From assembly GCA_036377055.1 (NCBI GenBank), contig DASUZD010000148.1, positions 1-47,166 on the forward strand: a stretch of 47,166 nucleotides of DNA. Reading direction: 5' to 3'. The notes beneath the pieces were generated by a model. That model was not told where the DNA came from, did not search any database, and saw only the letters and a list, made by a program, of their open reading frames with translations. Each line of letters starts with the position of its first letter. Positions within the stretch are counted from its first letter, which is position 1. The position numbers were made by a program, and so were the translations under genes. The stretch comes from DASUZD01 sp036377055 (GTDB taxonomy: Bacteria > Actinomycetota > Thermoleophilia > Gaiellales > Gaiellaceae). Shown piece by piece: positions 39,957 to 47,166 of the stretch.

Positions 39957-41294
39957 CTAAACAGCAACGGTGACCGCGCTGTCGCCAAGGCGCAGCAGGC
40001 TCAGGGCGGGCGCGGCGATCGAATCGGCGCCGGGCGACAAGACGGCTTCGTGACCGGCGACTGGCTGTCCGAAGATCGCGGCTGGGTCGACCAGGCCGGC
40101 GCCCCACTCGAGCGGGTTGTTGGCGACAACGACGATCGCCTGGGCGTCTGCAACGAGCTGTCCGACACGGAGCGGATAGGACGACGTCTTTTCTGACATC
40201 GCCGGAACGCAGAGGACGTTGACGCCGAGACGGGCGACCGCGGCAGTAACGGTCCGGTCGAGGAAGTCCTTGCAGATCAGGATGCAGAAGCGGAAGCGAT
40301 CCGCCTGGTAGACGGTCAGCTCCGGCCGCTCGGGAGTGGCGATGCCCTCTTTCCAAGGCGCGGCGAGCCGCAACTCGTCACTGAAGGGAATGATCTTCGT
40401 GTGGACGATCGGGTCGCCGCATTCCGGGGTGAGCGCAAGCGCCAGGTTGTGCGCGTTCTGGCCAGTGCCGACGTGTCGGCTGCCGAGGACGACAAGGTGC
40501 TGTGATTCCCCCTCATCAAGGAGGGCGCGAACCTTCGCTTCGGCCCCGGCCGTGGCCGCAAGCTCTGGAAGCACGATGATGCCGGCCCCGGCCGAGAGCG
40601 CACGTTCGATCAAGGCGACCAGTCGTTCCTCTTGTCCGGCCTCGCTCGCGAGATGTACGGGGAAGACGATCTCTGGGACAGGCCGTTCGAAGACGAACTC
40701 CGCAGGGCTCTGATTGGGGTGCGCCGCAGCAAGGACGCGCAGGCCGGCGGCAACGTGTTCAAGCTCACGATCACGGCTGAAGTCGATGAAGACGTCGTAG
40801 CCCGCGTCGTGATGGACCCGCACGTGTGGCAGCTCATCGGGTGCGGTGCGACTGAGCGAGGCCGGTCGAGACGAGAGCGGGAGTCCGGGAAAGAGTTCCC
40901 TGGCGGCGTCACTGACTGGATAAAGCTCGTCTGCGACAAGCCGGTGGCGGCTGTCGCCGGCAGTGAGGCACTCATCTCGCCAAGCACTGGCGAACCCTTC
41001 GGCGCCGACAACGTCGACTCCCCAGGCGACGGCGTCGAGCGAGTCGACGTCGCCGCCGTTTGCGGTCCACGTGATCACCTGCCGGCGCGCCTCGTCGTCG
41101 AGAGCGGGATCGCGTTGGTCGAAGTAGTCGACGACCACTGCCGCCAGCCTCGACCAGGCGATATAGCGCTCGTCGTTTTGCCGCCGTGGGCTGCCCTCGG
41201 CGGGCGCTCGAGCCCGCACCTCCGCCAAGAGCAGACGTGTCAGCTGCCATAGGTTCTGTGCCTGGGCGAGCCGCTCGGCGAGGATGCCGGCCAC
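39957..41294 (-). CDS. Nitrilase-superfamily (carbon-nitrogen hydrolase) protein with extra N-terminal domain
   Basis: 445 residues from a GTG at 41294. The C-terminal half has the Glu-Lys-Cys triad of the superfamily: E244 in IIVLPELAATAG, K300 in IVHTKIIPFSDE and C341 in CILICKDFLDR, plus the typical GADSIAAPALS ending. The first 190 residues (IAWSRLAAVVVDYFDQRDPA, DELYPVSDAARELFPGLPL) are not part of a standard nitrilase and I cannot assign them. Nitrilase-fold enzymes hydrolyse or transfer C-N bonds, and some act as effectors in conflict systems. Here it precedes a winged-helix gene. The substrate is unknown. Confidence 0.8.
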   Translation of the reverse strand: MAGILAERLAQAQNLWQLTRLLLAEVRARAPAEGSPRRQNDERYIAWSRLAAVVVDYFDQRDPALDDEARRQVITWTANGGDVDSLDAVAWGVDVVGAEGFASAWRDECLTAGDSRHRLVADELYPVSDAARELFPGLPLSSRPASLSRTAPDELPHVRVHHDAGYDVFIDFSRDRELEHVAAGLRVLAAAHPNQSPAEFVFERPVPEIVFPVHLASEAGQEERLVALIERALSAGAGIIVLPELAATAGAEAKVRALLDEGESQHLVVLGSRHVGTGQNAHNLALALTPECGDPIVHTKIIPFSDELRLAAPWKEGIATPERPELTVYQADRFRFCILICKDFLDRTVTAAVARLGVNVLCVPAMSEKTSSYPLRVGQLVADAQAIVVVANNPLEWGAGLVDPAAIFGQPVAGHEAVLSPGADSIAAPALSLLRLGDSAVTVAV

Positions 41295-41333
41295 CTCGGA
41301 ACCCTAGAAGACGTCCGTGGATACGGACGCGGG

Positions 41334-42398
41334 TCAGGCGGTTACTGAAGAACGCGTTGAGCTTTGCGCCCGCGGGGGCGCCGTCGAGCCGCGCACGACG
41401 AGGCGCGTTCCCAGCTCGAGTCGCAGGGTTTCGACGCGCTGCCGCTCGAGCAGCCTGACCAGCAGGCTCACCGCCGTCCGGCCCATCTCGGCCAGGGGCT
41501 GGCGAACCGTCGTCAGCGTCGGGCTCACGATCGTCGCGTGCTCGACGTCGTCGAAGCCGACGACCGAGACGTCTTCGGGCACCCGCAGGCCGCGCTCGTT
41601 CGCTGCCTGGATCGCCCCGATCGCGATGTTGTCGTTGAAGGCGAAGATCGCGGTCGGCGGGTCGCCGAGGTCGAGCAGGTGGCCGGCCGCCTCTCGGCCC
41701 GGGTCGATCTCCGGCTCGGACTCCACCTCGAGCGACGGCTCGGGAAGGATTCCCGCGGCGGCGAGGGCCGCGTGGTAGCCGCGGCGACGCTCCTCCGTCG
41801 CGACCCACCCGTCGGGGCCGCTGATCGCGGCGATTCGGCGATGGCCGAGCCCGAGCAGGTGGCGCATCGCCTGGTCGGCTCCCGACATGTGCGCGGCGGA
41901 CACGGACGGGATGCGCTCGTCGAGCGGCATCAGCGGGTCGAGGACGACGAAGCGGTAGCCCTGGTCGAGCAGGCGCTCGAGCTCCTCGCTCGACTCCTCG
42001 GGCAGGATGATCAGCGCACCGTCCGTGAGGCCGTGCATCAGCCGGTCGAGGAGCGTCACCTCGCGGTCGTGCTCGTGGCCGGTCGGCGAGAGGAGGAGCC
42101 GCAGGTCCTGCTCGTGCAGCGCCTCGGCGATCCCGGCCAGGATCGCCGCGAAGTACACGGGGTAGACGAGCGGGACGAGGACGCCGACGAGGCCGGTTCG
42201 TCCGCCGGAGAGCCCGCGCGCGTTCCGGTTCGCCGTGTAGCCGTGGTCGCGGATGACGCGGCTGACGAGCTCGCGCGTGTCCTCGGCCACGTCGTCGCGA
42301 CCGTTGAGGACGCGCGAGACGGTCGCGATCGAGACGCCGGCCAGATCCGCGATCTCGCGGATCGTCGGGCGGTGGGAAACCTCAGCCATCCGCGCCAT
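41334..42398 (-). CDS. LacI-family transcriptional regulator
   Basis: 354 residues from the ATG at 42398 (a second ATG at 42389 is possible). Residues about 12-60 give the LacI headpiece: IREIADLAGVSIATVSRVLN, AEDTRELVSRVIRDHGYTAN. The rest is a periplasmic-binding-type sensor: LVGVLVPLVYPVYFAAILAG, RFVVLDPLMPLDERIPSVSA, IAAISGPDGWVATEERRRGY, TAIFAFNDNIAIGAIQAANE, VSVVGFDDVEHATIVSPTLT. Divergent from an ABC uptake operon, separated by two palindromes of LacI type, so it probably represses that operon until a sugar is bound. The inducer is not identified. Confidence 0.9.
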   Translation of the reverse strand: MARMAEVSHRPTIREIADLAGVSIATVSRVLNGRDDVAEDTRELVSRVIRDHGYTANRNARGLSGGRTGLVGVLVPLVYPVYFAAILAGIAEALHEQDLRLLLSPTGHEHDREVTLLDRLMHGLTDGALIILPEESSEELERLLDQGYRFVVLDPLMPLDERIPSVSAAHMSGADQAMRHLLGLGHRRIAAISGPDGWVATEERRRGYHAALAAAGILPEPSLEVESEPEIDPGREAAGHLLDLGDPPTAIFAFNDNIAIGAIQAANERGLRVPEDVSVVGFDDVEHATIVSPTLTTVRQPLAEMGRTAVSLLVRLLERQRVETLRLELGTRLVVRGSTAPPRAQSSTRSSVTA

Positions 42399-42406
42399 TG
42401 AAGCAT

Positions 42407-42427
42407 GTTCCGGAACGTTTCGGAAAC
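42407..42427. promoter_or_regulatory. LacI-type operator near the regulator start
   Basis: Two abutting palindromes: GTTCCGGAAC (42407-42416) and GTTTCGGAAAC (42417-42427). The junction CCGGAACGTTTCGG resembles LacI operators with a central CG. It lies 9 bases upstream of the lacI-type gene start, suggesting autoregulation. Confidence 0.6.
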
Positions 42428-42467
42428 ACGACCGCGCATCTTGCCGCAAATTGGGCAAAAGATCGGC

Positions 42468-42515
42468 TTGACATGAGCCCTCCTGCTGTGTAAGCGTTCC
42501 CGGAAACGTTTTCGG
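42468..42515 (+). promoter_or_regulatory. Promoter with overlapping operator for the ABC transporter operon
   Basis: TTGACA at 42468-42473, a 17-base spacer and weak TAAGCG at 42491-42496; then CCGGAAACGTTTTCGG at 42500-42515, a near-palindrome of the LacI operator type with a central ACGT. The operator overlaps the probable transcription start, a position suited to repression. Confidence 0.65.
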
Positions 42516-42566
42516 CCACTTCGGCCTGCGCAGCCGCCCGCACCCCGGGGCGAGAAAGGAAAGCCG

Positions 42567-44309
42567 ATGCGACGTAGCCTCCCCTCCTCCCGCTGGCTCG
42601 GCGCTGTCGTCGGCGCGGGATGCGTAGCCGCGACGCTCCTAACGTCGGCGGCGCCGGCAGCAGTCGACGCCGCCGGCGTCGCCAGCACGACGGCGGCGCA
42701 CCGCTGCCTCGTCATGACCGGCTCCGGCGACCCCGTCTTCGTCAAGAACTTCAACCCGTACACCGCGACGGGCCTGCCGAGCGGCTCCTTCGTGCAGGGC
42801 GCGTTCTACGAGCCGCTCATCGTCACGCCCGAGGGCGGCCTCAAGCCCGTGCCGTGGCTCGCGCGAAACTGGGCGTGGACCAACGGGAACAAGACCCTCA
42901 CGCTGAACCTCGCGCGAGGCGCGAAGTGGTCGGATGGAAAGCCGCTGACGGCGTCGGACGTCGTCTACAGCCTGACCGCCGGCCGGCAGGACAAGATCAT
43001 GGACCGCATCGGCCTGACGGGCGCCGACAACAACGTCGCCTCGGTCAGGGCGAAGGGCGCCTACAAGGTCGTGATCAACCTCAAGACGCCCGACTCGCAG
43101 TTCGTCGCGGCGACGCTGAACCGGCAGTTCGTGGTGCCGCGGCACGTCTGGTCGACGGTGAAGGATCCCGCGACCTACACGAACTCCCGGCCGGTGAGCT
43201 CCGGTCCGTTCAACCGGATCACGCGGTTCACCTCACAGGACTACGTGTTCAGCAAGAACCCGAGCTACTGGCAGAAGGGCAAGCCGAAGATCGCGTGCCT
43301 CGAGTACGTGCAGGCGGCGTCGAACGACGCGGCGCTCGCGCTGATCCAGAGCGGCCAGGTCGACTGGACGCACAACTTCGTCCCGAACGTCGAGAAGGCG
43401 TACATCGCGAAGGACAAGAAGCACTACCACGCCTTCTATGCGACGACGGCGTACCCGATCTCGCTTGTCCTCGACACGACGCAGTACCCGTACAGCATCG
43501 CCGCGTTCCGGAAAGCCGTCAGCCTGGCGATCGACCGCAAGACGGTCTCGAAGCTCGGCGAGTACGGCTACGCGCCGCCGGTCGACGCGATCGGCCTGAA
43601 CGGCCTCTTCCCGCAGTGGGTGACGGATCCGGCCGTGAAGAAGCAGGCGAAGGACATGTCCACCTACAACCCCTCCGCGGCGAAGAAGCTGCTCACCGGC
43701 GCCGGCTTCTCGTACAAGGGCGGCAAGCTGGTCGATCCGAAGGGCGACTCCGTCAAGATCGACATCCACGTGATCTCGGGCTGGTCGGACTGGGTCGCGT
43801 CGAACCAGATCATCACGAAGAACCTGCGTGACATCGGGATCAACTCGAACGTCGCGCTCGAGCCCGACTGGGGCGCCTGGTCTCCGAACGCCTTCGCCGG
43901 GAAGTTCCCCACGCTGCTCTGGCAGGGCGGGTCGCAGGGCTCGCCGTACGGGTACTTCTACGCGAACCTCTCGCGGAACGCGTACATCCCGTCGGGGCAG
44001 GACGCGACGGCGACCGGCAACTGGGAGCACTTCTCGCACGCAGGCGCGACGAAGCTGCTCAACCAGTGGAAGGTGACGCTGAACGAAGCGAAGCAGAGGT
44101 CGATCGCCACGCAGCTGGAGAAGATCTGGCTCCAGCAGCTGCCGATCGTGCCGATCTTCATCGGGCCGCGCTGGTCGACCTACAGCACGAAGTACTTCCA
44201 CTGCTTCAACTCGGCGAAGAACTTCTACGGCGACCCGATCTTCACGACCTTCCCCGACAACATCCTCTCGTTCACCCGCATCTGCCCGGGAGGGCGCGCG
44301 GGGGCATGA
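42567..44309 (+). CDS. Family 5 extracellular solute-binding protein of an ABC transporter
   Basis: 580 residues; the ATG at 42567 follows AAAGGAAAG. The signal peptide (about residues 1-35, WLGAVVGAGCVAATLLTSAA) lacks a clear lipobox. The core reads NFNPYTATGLPSGSFVQGAF, YEPLIVTPEGGLKPVPWLAR, ARGAKWSDGKPLTASDVVYS, which is the start of SBP_bac_5 domains. These bind peptides, nickel or oligosaccharides; in actinobacteria and thermophiles, family 5 proteins controlled by LacI regulators usually bind oligosaccharides. Together with the two GH13 enzymes at the left of the window, a sugar substrate is plausible but not shown. Confidence 0.9.
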   Translation: MRRSLPSSRWLGAVVGAGCVAATLLTSAAPAAVDAAGVASTTAAHRCLVMTGSGDPVFVKNFNPYTATGLPSGSFVQGAFYEPLIVTPEGGLKPVPWLARNWAWTNGNKTLTLNLARGAKWSDGKPLTASDVVYSLTAGRQDKIMDRIGLTGADNNVASVRAKGAYKVVINLKTPDSQFVAATLNRQFVVPRHVWSTVKDPATYTNSRPVSSGPFNRITRFTSQDYVFSKNPSYWQKGKPKIACLEYVQAASNDAALALIQSGQVDWTHNFVPNVEKAYIAKDKKHYHAFYATTAYPISLVLDTTQYPYSIAAFRKAVSLAIDRKTVSKLGEYGYAPPVDAIGLNGLFPQWVTDPAVKKQAKDMSTYNPSAAKKLLTGAGFSYKGGKLVDPKGDSVKIDIHVISGWSDWVASNQIITKNLRDIGINSNVALEPDWGAWSPNAFAGKFPTLLWQGGSQGSPYGYFYANLSRNAYIPSGQDATATGNWEHFSHAGATKLLNQWKVTLNEAKQRSIATQLEKIWLQQLPIVPIFIGPRWSTYSTKYFHCFNSAKNFYGDPIFTTFPDNILSFTRICPGGRAGA

Positions 44310-44331
44310 GCGGCGGGTAGCAAATCCCTCA

Positions 44332-44369
44332 CCGGCGGGCGGGCGGGTTTCCTCCGAACCGCCCGCCGG
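44332..44369 (+). terminator. Hairpin between the binding protein and permease genes
   Basis: CCGGCGGGC (44332-44340) and GCCCGCCGG (44361-44369) form a 9-bp stem with further pairing inside. Intercistronic stems at this place often let the binding protein be made in excess of the membrane parts by partial termination or by protecting the upstream mRNA. Confidence 0.55.
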
Positions 44370-44391
44370 TCTACCCTCCGAGGACTCGCCC

Positions 44392-45378
44392 ATGCGCTGG
44401 TTCGCCCGTCGGCTCGCCTTCTACGTCTTCGCGATCTGGGTCGCGCTGACGATCAACTTCCTGCTCCCGCGGCTGATGCCCGGGAGCCCGCTCGGCGGGA
44501 TCCTCCAGCACCTGAGCCCGTCCCAGATCTCGGCCAACCCCGGGATCATCCAGACCTACGAGGCACTGCTCGGCGGCGGCCACCACTCGATCTGGCAGGA
44601 CTACGTCACGTACCTCGGCCGGATCGTCCACTTCAACTTCGGCATCTCGACCTCGAACTACCCGACGCCTGTGTCGGAGGTGATCGGCCGGACGCTGCCG
44701 TACTCGATCTTCCTCGTCGGCGTCGCGTTCCTGCTCGCGTTCCTCGTCGGGACGGGGGTCGGAATGGTGGCCGCGTGGCGCCGCGGCGGCCCGGTCGACA
44801 GCGTCTTCGTGCCGACGTTCATGGTGCTCAGCGCGTTCCCGGCCTTCTTCACCGCGCTGATCGGGCTCTACCTGTTCGGCCTGAAGCTGCACTGGTTCCC
44901 GATCCAGCACGCCTACGACAACGGCATCGTCCCCGGCTTCAACTGGACGTTCCTCTCCAGCGCGCTCCGCCACGCCGAGCTGCCGATCCTCGTCGTCGTC
45001 TGCGCCTACGCGGGCGGCTGGGTGCTGAACATGCGGACCGTGATGATCAACACCATCGGCGAGGACTACGTGACGATGGCGCACGCGAAAGGGCTGCGCG
45101 ACCGCCGCGTGATGACGCGCTACGCGGGCCGAAACGCGATCCTGCCGCCGCTCAACGGGTTCGCGGCGCTCTTCGCGAGCGCCGTCGGCGGCCTCGTCTT
45201 CGTCGAGTACATCTTCAGCTACCCGGGCGCGGGCTACACGCTGCAGCAGGCCGTGCTCGGGAACGACTACGCCCTTGCGCAGGGGATCCTCGTCGTCCTC
45301 TCCGTCTGCGTGATCCTCGCGAACCTGATCATGGACGTCCTCAACCTCGCCCTCGACCCGCGCTTGCGGACCGGCTGA
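44392..45378 (+). CDS. ABC transporter permease 1 (DppB-like)
   Basis: 328 residues. Begins MRWFARRLAFYVFAIWVALT, with six predicted membrane helices, the second near residue 105 (FLVGVAFLLAFLVGTGVGMV), and the cytosolic EAA-type loop (DYVTMAHAKGLRDRRVMTRY) near residue 225, which contacts the ATPase. The order and the MRxxxRRLxxxxxxxxxxxxxTFLL start are typical of family 5 permease 1. Its stop overlaps the start of the next permease (TGATG), so they are co-translated. Confidence 0.9.
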   Translation: MRWFARRLAFYVFAIWVALTINFLLPRLMPGSPLGGILQHLSPSQISANPGIIQTYEALLGGGHHSIWQDYVTYLGRIVHFNFGISTSNYPTPVSEVIGRTLPYSIFLVGVAFLLAFLVGTGVGMVAAWRRGGPVDSVFVPTFMVLSAFPAFFTALIGLYLFGLKLHWFPIQHAYDNGIVPGFNWTFLSSALRHAELPILVVVCAYAGGWVLNMRTVMINTIGEDYVTMAHAKGLRDRRVMTRYAGRNAILPPLNGFAALFASAVGGLVFVEYIFSYPGAGYTLQQAVLGNDYALAQGILVVLSVCVILANLIMDVLNLALDPRLRTG

Positions 45379-46364
45379 TGTCGCAGCTCGACCCCACCCT
45401 CGAGCTCTCGCTCGCCGCCCCGCCGAGACGGATCCGCGGTCGGCTCCGGGTTCCGGGCTGGCTAGCGCTCCTCGTCCGCAACCCGAAGTCGCGGACCGGC
45501 CTCGTGATGGTCGCCTTCATGGTCGTCGTCGCGCTGATCGCGCCGCTCATCTCGGTCGACCACCCGAACGACTTCAACCTGCTCGCCGCGCGGCAGGCGC
45601 CGTCGTGGCACCACCTGTTCGGGACGACCGACCAGGGCAGCGACATCTTCTCGCAGGTCGTGCTCGGCGCCCGCCGGTCGCTACTGCTCGGCGCCGCCGC
45701 CGGCGCGCTAGCCACCGGGCTTGCGGCGATCCTCGGGATCACGGCCGCGTACTCGGGCGGGCTCGTCGACGAGGTCGTGAACTTCCTGACGAACGTCTTC
45801 CTGACGATCCCGCCGATCCCGCTGCTCGTCGTCGTCGCCGGCTACCTGAAGAGCCGCGGGATGGGGACGATGATCCTCGTCCTCGCGCTCGTGCTCTGGG
45901 CGTTCGAGGCGCGGATCCTCCGCGGGCAGGCGCTGTCGCTGAAGAGCCGCGACTTCATCCAGGCGGCGAAGGCGGCCGGCGAGTCGACGCCGCGGATCGT
46001 CTTCGGCGAGCTGATGCCGAACATGATCAGCCGGATCGCCGCCGCTTTCGTGCTCGTCTTCTACATCGCGCTGCTCACCGACGCGGGGCTCGAGTTCCTC
46101 GGCCTCGGCGACATGACCAAGACGAGCTGGGGCGTCACGCTCTACTGGGCGGAGACGAACTCGACGGTCCTCCAGGGCGAGTGGTGGCCGTTCTTCTTCC
46201 CGGGCGCCGCGCTCGCGTTCACCGTGCTCGGGCTCGTGCTACTGCTGGCCGGAATCGACGAGGTCTCGAACCCGCGCCTGCGGACCGCTCGCCCGTCGCG
46301 ACGGCGGGTCTTCGCGGCGCTCTTCGGCGGGCGGCTCGCCGCGGAAGCGGAGGCTCGCGCATGA
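45378..46364 (+). CDS. ABC transporter permease 2 (DppC-like)
   Basis: 328 residues. After a cytosolic leader (PTLELSLAAPPRRIRGRLRV) it has six predicted helices with VAFMVVVALIAPLISVDHPN, then HHLFGTTDQGSDIFSQVVLG, the typical FGTDxxGRDxxSR element of permease 2. The EAA loop reads SRDFIQAAKAAGESTPRIV. The end LGLVLLLAGIDEVSNPRLR is the conserved C-terminus of the family (DxLNPRLR). Both permeases form the channel for the binding protein at 42567. The stop overlaps the ATPase start by four bases (ATGA). Confidence 0.9.
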   Translation: MSQLDPTLELSLAAPPRRIRGRLRVPGWLALLVRNPKSRTGLVMVAFMVVVALIAPLISVDHPNDFNLLAARQAPSWHHLFGTTDQGSDIFSQVVLGARRSLLLGAAAGALATGLAAILGITAAYSGGLVDEVVNFLTNVFLTIPPIPLLVVVAGYLKSRGMGTMILVLALVLWAFEARILRGQALSLKSRDFIQAAKAAGESTPRIVFGELMPNMISRIAAAFVLVFYIALLTDAGLEFLGLGDMTKTSWGVTLYWAETNSTVLQGEWWPFFFPGAALAFTVLGLVLLLAGIDEVSNPRLRTARPSRRRVFAALFGGRLAAEAEARA

Positions 46365-47166
46365 CCGCCGTCGTCGAGGAGCCCGCGGTGACGCGGACGA
46401 GCACGCCGACGTTGCTCGAGCTGCGGCAGCTCGTGGTCGAGTACGGCAGCGGGCCGAAGCGTGTCCGCGCGGTCGACGGCGTGGACATGGAGATCCGCGC
46501 GGGCGAGATCGTCGGGCTCGCTGGCGAGTCGGGCTGCGGCAAGACCACCGTCGCGAACGCGGCGATGCAGATCCTCCGTCCGCCGGCCCGGCTCGCCGGC
46601 GGCAGCATCCTCTTTCACGGCGAGGACCTCGTCGGCAAGAGCCCCGAGCAGCTTCGCCGCTTCCGCTGGCGCAACGTGTCGATGGTCCTCCAGAGCGCGA
46701 TGAACGCGCTCAACCCGGTGATGCGCGTCGGCGACCAGTTCGTCGACGCCATGCGCGCGCACGAGCGGATCGACCGGCGGCGCGCGCTCACGCGGACGGG
46801 CGAGCTGCTCGAGCTCGTCGGCATCGACCGCCGGCGCGCCCGCGCGTACCCGCACGAGCTCTCGGGAGGCATGCGCCAGCGCGTGATCATCGCGATGGCG
46901 CTCTCGCTCAACCCCGAGCTCGTCATCCTCGACGAGCCGACGACGGCGCTCGACGTCGTCGTGCAGCGCGAGATCCTTCAGCAGGTCGAGGCGCTCAAGC
47001 GCGACTTCGGCTTCGCCGTCCTCTTCATCACGCACGACCTCTCGCTGCTGCTCGAGTTCGCGCACCGGATCGCGATCATGTACGCGGGCGAGATCGTCGA
47101 GACGGCGCCGGCCGAGCGGCTCGCGACGAGCCCGCAGCACCCGTACACGCAGGGCCTGCTCCAGTC
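46361..47166 (+). CDS. ABC transporter ATPase (DppD-like), 3-prime end outside window
   Basis: The visible 268 residues include Walker A (GLAGESGCGKTTVANAAMQI), the Q-loop, the signature LSGGMRQRVIIAMALSLNPE, Walker B (LVILDEPTTALDVVVQREIL) and the His switch (FITHDLSLL), followed by HRIAIMYAGEIVE, which continues as in DppD/OppD. The oligopeptide/dipeptide ATPase C-terminal Cys motif (for an Fe-S cluster) would lie beyond the window. ATG at 46361, overlapping the previous stop. A second ATPase gene (DppF-like) would be expected just downstream. Confidence 0.9.
   Translation, partial: MTAVVEEPAVTRTSTPTLLELRQLVVEYGSGPKRVRAVDGVDMEIRAGEIVGLAGESGCGKTTVANAAMQILRPPARLAGGSILFHGEDLVGKSPEQLRRFRWRNVSMVLQSAMNALNPVMRVGDQFVDAMRAHERIDRRRALTRTGELLELVGIDRRRARAYPHELSGGMRQRVIIAMALSLNPELVILDEPTTALDVVVQREILQQVEALKRDFGFAVLFITHDLSLLLEFAHRIAIMYAGEIVETAPAERLATSPQHPYTQGLLQ

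Noticed and set aside
42500..42515. CCGGAAACGTTTTCGG as a CRISPR or insertion-sequence repeat
   Set aside because: Single near-palindrome next to a LacI gene and promoter; best explained as an operator. I saw no CRISPR array anywhere in the window.
46142..47140. Minus-strand open frame opposite the ABC ATPase
   Set aside because: The ATPase has all family motifs; the antisense frame has none.

Overview
The window is about 47 kb of high-GC bacterial DNA, with many GTG starts, ATGA stop-start overlaps and actinobacterial family content: an Ig-like NBR1 domain fused to an XRE helix-turn-helix, a replication-relaxation protein, and Lsr2-like small basic proteins. I infer an Actinomycetota member, perhaps a Thermoleophilia-type soil lineage. 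That is an inference from composition and gene families, not a marker-gene result.

Layout. (1) Bases 1-9.4 kb look like host chromosome: the end of an FtsH-like M41 peptidase, an anchored protein, a phospholipase D-family protein, a trehalose-synthase-like GH13 enzyme, a DUF2269-like membrane protein, a secreted beta-propeller, an alpha-glucosidase (GH13) with a 56-residue membrane partner, and tRNA-Val(TAC). (2) Bases 9.4-28 kb are an accessory zone of less biased codon use. It holds an LHH-type nuclease, a PTP-like phytase homologue, two nearly identical secreted proteins, a DUF6636 secreted protein, DUF3892 and DUF1508 proteins, an XRE/ImmA pair, unknown membrane and secreted proteins, two paralogous small basic proteins, an XRE-TPR regulator of RRNPP type facing a 25-residue hydrophobic peptide gene, a CPBP-type membrane protein, and a secreted trypsin-like protease with a propeller tail. 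(3) Bases 27.7-38.06 kb form an integrative, probably mobilizable element: NBR1-XRE regulator, small coupled genes, a phage-type adenine methyltransferase, a VirD4/TraG-like ATPase, a replication-relaxation protein, a second DNA methyltransferase, an excisionase-like HTH, a second XRE/ImmA pair, and a serine recombinase whose last codons read into tRNA-Glu(TTC). I see no T4SS mating-pore genes and no recognisable relaxase. (4) Bases 38.1-47.2 kb return to host character: tRNA-Lys(TTT), a class 3 lipase, a nitrilase-superfamily protein followed by a winged-helix regulator, and a LacI regulator divergent from a family 5 ABC uptake operon (binding protein, two permeases, ATPase cut by the window end).

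The most interesting candidate is 20.5-22.0 kb. A TPR regulator of the kind that binds peptide pheromones lies divergent from a dedicated 25-residue hydrophobic peptide gene, which has its own ribosome site inside an inverted repeat and its own terminator. This looks like an RRNPP or Rgg/SHP-like signalling pair in an actinobacterial accessory region. Other leads are the two-gene nitrilase/winged-helix unit, the LHH nuclease convergent with a phytase-like phosphatase, an 11-bp-spaced cluster of TTTACGCAG inverted repeats upstream of the coupling ATPase, and a three-hairpin intergenic region at 7.2 kb.
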